DNA of 64,000 nucleotides from Candidatus Desulforudis audaxviator MP104C. GTDB taxonomy: Bacteria; Bacillota; Desulfotomaculia; Desulfotomaculales; Desulforudaceae. The stretch is taken from contig NC_010424.1 in assembly GCF_000018425.1 (NCBI RefSeq), forward strand, positions 1,178,001-1,242,000. The letters are read 5' to 3'. The notes beneath the pieces are model-generated. The model did no database searches, was not told the origin of the DNA, and saw only the letters and a list, made by a program, of their open reading frames with translations. Below are positions 59,353-64,000 of this stretch, piece by piece. Positions within the stretch are counted from its first letter, which is position 1; every line of letters starts with the position of its first letter. A program made the translations under genes and the position numbers.

Positions 59353-60447
59353 TCAGCGTTTGGTCACCGGGATCCCTTCGCGGGCCAGCAGTTCTGCGGC
59401 TCGGTCCCGGTCATGTTCAGTGCCGAAAGCCAGGCGGACGGTCCCGCCCTCGCCTTCCCGCACCCGAAGAATTTCCAGGTCGGAAATGTTTATTTCGTGC
59501 CGGCCCAGGATCGAGGCCACTGCGGCGATGGTTCCCGGGCGGTCGGAAATGGTAATGGTGACTTCGTGGAGGTCCTTGAGGTAGCCCTTCATCCGGGCTG
59601 GCAGGCCCTCCCTGCTCCGCCGCGCCGCCTCCAGCCAAGCCGTGATTCTTTCCGGCTCGCCCTCTTCCAGGGCGTCTTCAATCGTGTTCAGTTCCGAACG
59701 GAACCGGTCCAGCAGAGCCTTCAGCATCCGGCGGTTGGCAAGAAATATGTCGAGCCACATCTCGGGATTGCCGGCCGCTACCCGGGTGGTATCCCGGTAA
59801 CCGCCGGCCGCCAGCGCCAGCGCCCGTTCCGAGCCTTCCATCCCGGCCACCGTGTTCACCAGGGTGCAGGCCAGCAGATGCGGCAGGTGACTGACGGCGG
59901 CCACGGCCCGGTCGTGTTCCTGCGGCTCCATTTCGATCACCCGACACCCCAGCCCCTCGGCCATGGCCCGCACCCGGTCCAACGCCCGCCTTTCGGTATT
60001 GGGAGTGGGGGTGAGCACGTAGTATGCGCCCTCAAACAGGTAGCGGTCGGCACCGCCGATCCCTGCCTGCTCCGAGCCGGCCATGGGGTGCCCGCCTACA
60101 AAGTGCACCCCGGTGGGGGTGACCTCTTCGGCGGCGGCCACAACTGCCGCCTTGCAGCTGCCCACATCCGTCACAATGGTTCCCGGCCGTAAGTGCGGGA
60201 CCACGGAGCGCAACACCGGAATGATACTGCCCACGGGAACGGCGATGACCACCAGTTCCGCCCCGGCCAGGCCGGTTTGCGGATCGGTGGTGAAACGGTC
60301 GACCGCGCCCCGCTCAAGCGCCTCCTGGAGGCGCGATGGGTCGCGGCCGACACCGGTCACGGTGCGGGCCAGCCCCCGGGCCCGCAAACCCAGGCCGATG
60401 GAGCCCCCGATAAGGCCCACCCCGATAATGGTCACCTGATTAAACAC
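59353..60447 (-). CDS. tyrA: Prephenate dehydrogenase with C-terminal ACT domain
   Basis: Tyrosine-branch enzyme, NAD(P)-dependent; 364 residues. Rossmann start TIIGVGLIGGSIGLGL (6-21), the catalytic His in FVGGHPMAGSEQAGIGGA, and SHLPHLLACTLVNTVAG in the helical domain. From about 290 (DLHEVTITISDRPGTIAAVASILGRHEINISDLEI) it carries an ACT domain, which in relatives senses tyrosine. GTG start after AAGGAG. It lies between aroF and aroA. Confidence 0.95.
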   Translation of the reverse strand: MFNQVTIIGVGLIGGSIGLGLRARGLARTVTGVGRDPSRLQEALERGAVDRFTTDPQTGLAGAELVVIAVPVGSIIPVLRSVVPHLRPGTIVTDVGSCKAAVVAAAEEVTPTGVHFVGGHPMAGSEQAGIGGADRYLFEGAYYVLTPTPNTERRALDRVRAMAEGLGCRVIEMEPQEHDRAVAAVSHLPHLLACTLVNTVAGMEGSERALALAAGGYRDTTRVAAGNPEMWLDIFLANRRMLKALLDRFRSELNTIEDALEEGEPERITAWLEAARRSREGLPARMKGYLKDLHEVTITISDRPGTIAAVASILGRHEINISDLEILRVREGEGGTVRLAFGTEHDRDRAAELLAREGIPVTKR

Positions 60448-60478
60448 AAAACACTCTCCTTGGCCGGTGAACGTCCCG

Positions 60479-61492
60479 CTAAACTCTCCGGCCGACCGCC
60501 TGTGCGATCTGCGCCAGTTGAACCATAGTCTTCCCGAACTTCTTCGGGGTCAGGGACTGCGCCCCGTCACACAAGGCCTCCGCCGGGTTGGGGTGAACTT
60601 CGATCAAGAGGCCGTCGGCCCCGGCGGCCACCGCGGCGAGGGCCATCGGCGGCACAAACCGGTACTTACCGATGCCGTGACTGGGGTCCACCACCACCGG
60701 CAGGTGGGAGAGATACTTTACGATCGGCACAGCCGAAAGATCCAGCGTGTTCCGGGTAAAGGTTTCAAAACTGCGGATCCCGCGTTCGCACAGGATTACG
60801 TTCTGGTTCCCCTCGTTCAGGATGTACTCGGCCGCCATCAGCCATTCTTCGATGGTGGCCGACAGGCCACGTTTCAGCAGAACCGGTTTGCTGTACCGGC
60901 CGACCTCGCGCAGCAGGTAGAAGTTCTGCATGTTCCGGGTGCCGATCTGGATGATGTCCGCGTACTCGGCCACCAGCGGCAGAGTCCGGACGTCCATTAC
61001 CTCGGTCACAATCAGAAGACCATACCGCTCCCGGGTCTCGGCCAGGAGTTGCAGCCCCTTCTCGGCCAGTCCCTGGAACGAATACGGAGAAGTGCGGGGC
61101 TTGTAGGCGCCGCCCCGTAGAATCCGGGCCCCGGCAGCCCTTACTTTTTCCGCCACCTCGAACAGCTGTTCCTTGCTCTCCACCGCACATGGGCCGGCCA
61201 TCACCTGGATGGTGTCGCCCCCGATGGTCACGTCCCCGACGGTGATCACCGTGCCTTCTGCTTTCATCACCCGGCTGGCCAGCTTGTAGGGGGCCATGAT
61301 CGGAATAACCTTGTCCACCCCCGGCAGGAGTTCAATCCCGGCATCCCCGAGGAGGGTCTCATCGCCGATGGCCCCGATAATGGTCCGCTCCACCCCGCGG
61401 GACAGGTGGGCCCGGTAGCCGGCCGACTCTATTCTCTTCACGACTGCCTCAATCTCAGCTTCGCTCGCCTTATGGTGCATTACAATGACCAT
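60479..61492 (-). CDS. aroF: 3-deoxy-7-phosphoheptulonate synthase (type I beta, with FL domain)
   Basis: DAHP synthase, entry step of the shikimate pathway; 337 residues. An N-terminal ferredoxin-like regulatory domain (about 1-70, MVIVMHHKASEAEIEAVVKRIESAGYRAHLS) precedes the barrel: VMAGPCAVESKEQL, GGAYKPRTSPYSFQG, QIGTRNMQNFYLLREVG, LLKRGLSATIEEWL, and DPSHGIGKY with the metal His. The FL domain usually gives feedback control by Tyr or Phe. ATG at 61492 with GGAGG nine bases upstream. Confidence 0.96.
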   Translation of the reverse strand: MVIVMHHKASEAEIEAVVKRIESAGYRAHLSRGVERTIIGAIGDETLLGDAGIELLPGVDKVIPIMAPYKLASRVMKAEGTVITVGDVTIGGDTIQVMAGPCAVESKEQLFEVAEKVRAAGARILRGGAYKPRTSPYSFQGLAEKGLQLLAETRERYGLLIVTEVMDVRTLPLVAEYADIIQIGTRNMQNFYLLREVGRYSKPVLLKRGLSATIEEWLMAAEYILNEGNQNVILCERGIRSFETFTRNTLDLSAVPIVKYLSHLPVVVDPSHGIGKYRFVPPMALAAVAAGADGLLIEVHPNPAEALCDGAQSLTPKKFGKTMVQLAQIAQAVGRRV

Positions 61493-61496
61493 CTCC

Positions 61497-62585
61497 TTAC
61501 TCCTCCTTCAGGAACGCTTCCAGAGCTTTGATAAACTTCCGGTTCTGGTCCCGGGTACCGATGGTGACCCTCAGGCGGGTCGGGTAGCCGAACCCGCCCC
61601 GGATGATGACGCCCCGGCGCAAAAGGCTTTGAAACACAAGCTTCTCGTCCCGGCCGGCGTCAAACAGTATGAAGTTGGCTTCCGTAGGGACATACGGTAA
61701 TCCTAACCGGGTAAGTTCCCGGTAAAGGTAATCCTTTTCCTCCCGGTTCAGGTTTCGGATCGCTTCCACGTGTCTCCGGTCGGCCAGGGCGGCGACCGCC
61801 GCCTCCTGAGCCAGGCTGTTCACGTTAAACGGCTCACGCACCCGCTCCAAGCAGTCCACGATTTCCGGCCGCGCCACGGCATAGCCTATGCGCAGTCCGG
61901 CCAGCCCGTACATCTTGGAAAAGGTCCGCAGCACAACCACGTTCGGAAGGTCGGCAACGTATTTCAGGCCGTCCGGGTAGCGCGCATTGTCAACGTATTC
62001 AAAATAGGCCTCGTCCAGCACCACCAAGCACCGCCGGGGCACAAGGCCAATGAAACGGTCCAGTTCTTCGCGGCCCACGATAGTGCCGGTCGGGTTGTTC
62101 GGGTTGCAGATGTACACCAACTTGGTCCTCGGGTTCAGGCGCGCGGCCATGGCCTCCAGGTCGAGGGTGTCGTCCGCCAGCGGCACCTCAACCGGCACCG
62201 CGTTCATCATCCGGGCCAGCGGCTGGTAGCGCGGGAAACTGGGAACGGGCATCACCGCTTCGTCGCCCGGATCCAGGAAAGCCAGGGAGATTTGCTGGAC
62301 GATTTCGTTGGAGCCGTTGCCCAGGTGGATTTGCCCGGGGTCAATTCCGTAGAACTTGGCCAACGCGTGCCGTAACCGATAACCTGACCCGTCGGGATAA
62401 TAGTGTACCCCGTAAGCGGCATTCTTCAGCACCTCGATCACCTCCGGGGACGCTCCGACGGCGTTTTCGTTCGACGCCAGCTTCACGACCTCCGTGAGGC
62501 CCAGCTCTCGCTGCACTTCCTCAATGGGCTTGCCGGGCCGGTAGACGGCCAGATCCAGAATATTCCCCCGCGCCAGTTCAGACAA
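61497..62585 (-). CDS. hisC: Histidinol-phosphate aminotransferase family
   Basis: PLP-dependent class I/II aminotransferase, 362 residues. LASNENAVGASPEV at the N-terminus, HLGNGSNEIVQQISLAFL, NPNNPTGTIV, DEAYFEYVD (the PLP-contacting Asp) and the Schiff-base Lys in LRTFSKMYGLAGLRIGYAV are intact. Placement between trpA and aroF suggests that it may also transaminate aromatic keto acids, completing Phe/Tyr synthesis, as in other Firmicutes. TTG start with GGGAGGGAAG upstream. Confidence 0.93.
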   Translation of the reverse strand: MSELARGNILDLAVYRPGKPIEEVQRELGLTEVVKLASNENAVGASPEVIEVLKNAAYGVHYYPDGSGYRLRHALAKFYGIDPGQIHLGNGSNEIVQQISLAFLDPGDEAVMPVPSFPRYQPLARMMNAVPVEVPLADDTLDLEAMAARLNPRTKLVYICNPNNPTGTIVGREELDRFIGLVPRRCLVVLDEAYFEYVDNARYPDGLKYVADLPNVVVLRTFSKMYGLAGLRIGYAVARPEIVDCLERVREPFNVNSLAQEAAVAALADRRHVEAIRNLNREEKDYLYRELTRLGLPYVPTEANFILFDAGRDEKLVFQSLLRRGVIIRGGFGYPTRLRVTIGTRDQNRKFIKALEAFLKEE

Positions 62586-62692
62586 CCGACTTCCCTCCCG
62601 AGGGCGGAACCACCTTTGTCGGATAGGCCGACATCATGCGGTTCCGGATTAGTTTATAAAGAATGTTACCACCATCCCCAGAGGCACGCAAC

Positions 62693-63496
62693 CTATATTT
62701 TCTGCAGAGCCTGTTTCAGCTCAAGTACCAGGCTGCACACTCTTTTCACGCTTCCGTTTTCATCGGCGCCGTCGATCAGGTCAACAATGGCACTGCCTAC
62801 AATCAGGGCGTCGACGTGCGGGGCCAGCGCGCGTACCTGGGCATCCCGGGCGATACCAAAACCGACCGCGATCGGCAGGCCGGTATGCTCGCGCACGGTC
62901 CGGCACACCCCCACCAGCTTTTCGGAATAACCGGCCTGCGTGCCGGTAACGCCCGTCACCGAAACACAGTACACGAAGCCCCGGGCCTGCCCCGCGATCG
63001 CCGCGATCCGGCGCGGCGTAGAAGTGGGCGCGACCAAGGGGATGAGATCCAGGCCGCACTCATCCGCCCTTTCGAGTACCGGGCCGGCCTCCTCCAGCGG
63101 CAGGTCCGGAATGATCAGGCCGTCGGCGCCGGCCAGCGCGGCCGCAGACATCAGCGGCCCCGGGCCGAAACTGAAGATGGGGTTGAAGTAACTCATCAGC
63201 ACCAGGGGAACGTCGGTTTCCCGCCGCAGTTCCCGCACCAGCGCCAGGATCCCGGCCAGGCTTGTTCCCGCGCCCAGCGCGGCCTGCGAGGCCCGTTGGA
63301 TCACCGGACCATCGGCCAGCGGATCGGAGAACGGCACGCCGAGTTCAATCAGGTCGGCCCCAGACTCCGCCATCGCCAGCACCAGGCTCCTCGTCGCCTC
63401 CAGGTTTGGGTAACCGGCGGTTACAAACGGGATCAGGCCCTTTTCCCCGCGCTCGCGCAGCCGCCCGAAAGCGGCGGCGATCCGTCCGCCGCTCAT
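62693..63496 (-). CDS. trpA: Tryptophan synthase alpha chain
   Basis: Cleaves indole-3-glycerol phosphate to indole; 267 residues. [50 protein letters not shown] holds the catalytic Glu and Asp, followed by [40 protein letters not shown] and [14 protein letters not shown] at 63496 lies inside the trpB stop (ATGA) and seven bases after GGGGAGG. The 107-bp gap to hisC shows no gene and no clear terminator. Confidence 0.96.
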   Translation of the reverse strand: MSGGRIAAAFGRLRERGEKGLIPFVTAGYPNLEATRSLVLAMAESGADLIELGVPFSDPLADGPVIQRASQAALGAGTSLAGILALVRELRRETDVPLVLMSYFNPIFSFGPGPLMSAAALAGADGLIIPDLPLEEAGPVLERADECGLDLIPLVAPTSTPRRIAAIAGQARGFVYCVSVTGVTGTQAGYSEKLVGVCRTVREHTGLPIAVGFGIARDAQVRALAPHVDALIVGSAIVDLIDGADENGSVKRVCSLVLELKQALQKI

Positions 63497-64000
63497 TGCC
63501 ACACCTCCCCCGCTACTGTCTCGACGTCTTTGTCTCCCCGGCCCGAGAGATTAACGACGATGGACGACGCCGGTGTCAGTGTTCGGGCCAGCTTCACCGC
63601 CTCGGCGACGGCGTGGGCGCTTTCCAACGCGGGTAGGATGCCCTCGGTCTGGCAAAGTAGGCGAAAAGCGTCCAGGGCCTCGGCATCCGTGGCGGTGGTG
63701 AAGAGGACCCGGCCCGAATCCTTCAGGTAGCTGAGTTCCGGACCCACTCCCGGGTAATCTAGGCCGGCGGAAACCGAATGCACCGGCAGCACCTGCCCGT
63801 GGTCATCCTGCAAGAGGTAACTCAAGGAACCGTGCAGTACCCCCGGCCGGCCGTAGGACAGGGTCGCCGCGTGACGGCCCGTTTCCGGGCCGAGTCCCCC
63901 GGCTTCCACTCCCACCAGGCGCACCTTCGTCTCCCCAAGGAACTCCGAGAAGATGCCCATTGCGTTCGACCCCCCGCCGACACAGGCTACCACGTAATCC
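63493..64000 (-). CDS. trpB: Tryptophan synthase beta chain (C-terminal part; runs off the window)
   Basis: The last 168 or so codons of TrpB, from [17 protein letters not shown] (PLP phosphate-binding glycine loop) through [39 protein letters not shown] and [14 protein letters not shown] to the end in [11 protein letters not shown]. The N-terminal half with the PLP lysine lies beyond 64000. It channels indole from TrpA, whose gene overlaps by ATGA. Confidence 0.96.
   Translation of the reverse strand, partial: DYVVACVGGGSNAMGIFSEFLGETKVRLVGVEAGGLGPETGRHAATLSYGRPGVLHGSLSYLLQDDHGQVLPVHSVSAGLDYPGVGPELSYLKDSGRVLFTTATDAEALDAFRLLCQTEGILPALESAHAVAEAVKLARTLTPASSIVVNLSGRGDKDVETVAGEVWQ

Overview
The window is about 60% G+C, densely packed, and reads as a chromosomal segment of a high-GC, anaerobic, endospore-forming Clostridia lineage of the Desulfotomaculum/Pelotomaculum/Desulforudis type. 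That placement is inference from gene content: a SpoIIP sporulation amidase, two DUF3189 proteins, an IspH-ribosomal-S1 fusion, a small siroheme reductase-like protein, strong Shine-Dalgarno sites and many TTG/GTG starts. I see no rRNA, tRNA, CRISPR array, insertion sequence or prophage.

Layout. 1-3.4 kb: malate dehydrogenase, Hsp20, an unrecognised protein and a small membrane exporter. 3.5-15.4 kb is transport: a DrrAB-type exporter, a complete branched-chain amino-acid importer (livKHMGF), two EamA permeases around a small unknown gene, and a polar amino-acid importer. 15.5-19.6 kb: a siroheme Fe-S reductase-like protein, a thioredoxin-reductase-like flavoprotein, a wrecked Old Yellow Enzyme gene, a GNAT acetyltransferase, an inverted-repeat element and RNA 3'-phosphate cyclase. 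19.7-26.4 kb: a secreted beta-propeller protein and a MacB-like ATPase/FtsX-permease/HlyD-adaptor exporter. 26.4-29.7 kb: a metal-importer operon whose binding protein lacks most of the usual histidine ligands and whose last gene is a methyltransferase. 29.8-43.5 kb: mostly household and hypothetical genes (DUF502, PolX, metallo-beta-lactamase folds, radical SAM, PIN, acylphosphatase, a TtuA/NcsA-like tRNA thiolase, macro domain, APC permease, CBM protein, rhomboid, alcohol dehydrogenase, nitroreductase).

43.6-64 kb is an almost unbroken minus-strand core block. Read in the direction of transcription it runs trpB-trpA-hisC-aroF-tyrA-aroA-cmk-plsC-ispH/S1-(terminator)-DUF1614-spoIIP-DUF3189-DUF3189-DUF512 radical SAM-der-plsY-purL-purQ-gpsA. 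It joins aromatic amino-acid synthesis (DAHP synthase, EPSP synthase, prephenate dehydrogenase, aminotransferase, tryptophan synthase), phospholipid synthesis (PlsY, PlsC, GpsA), isoprenoid synthesis, ribosome assembly (Der) and purine synthesis. Many neighbours overlap by ATGA or GTGA, so translational coupling is the rule.

The most interesting signals are: stable hairpins just after both amino-acid binding-protein genes; the atypical metal-binding protein with its methyltransferase; a PurL carrying two tandem PurS-like domains; an approximately 200-bp inverted-repeat element between rtcA and a GNAT gene; and two genes (rtcA, cmk) whose best ribosome-binding site points to AUC or AUU rather than a normal start codon. 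I did not find a clear, wholly new multi-gene system.
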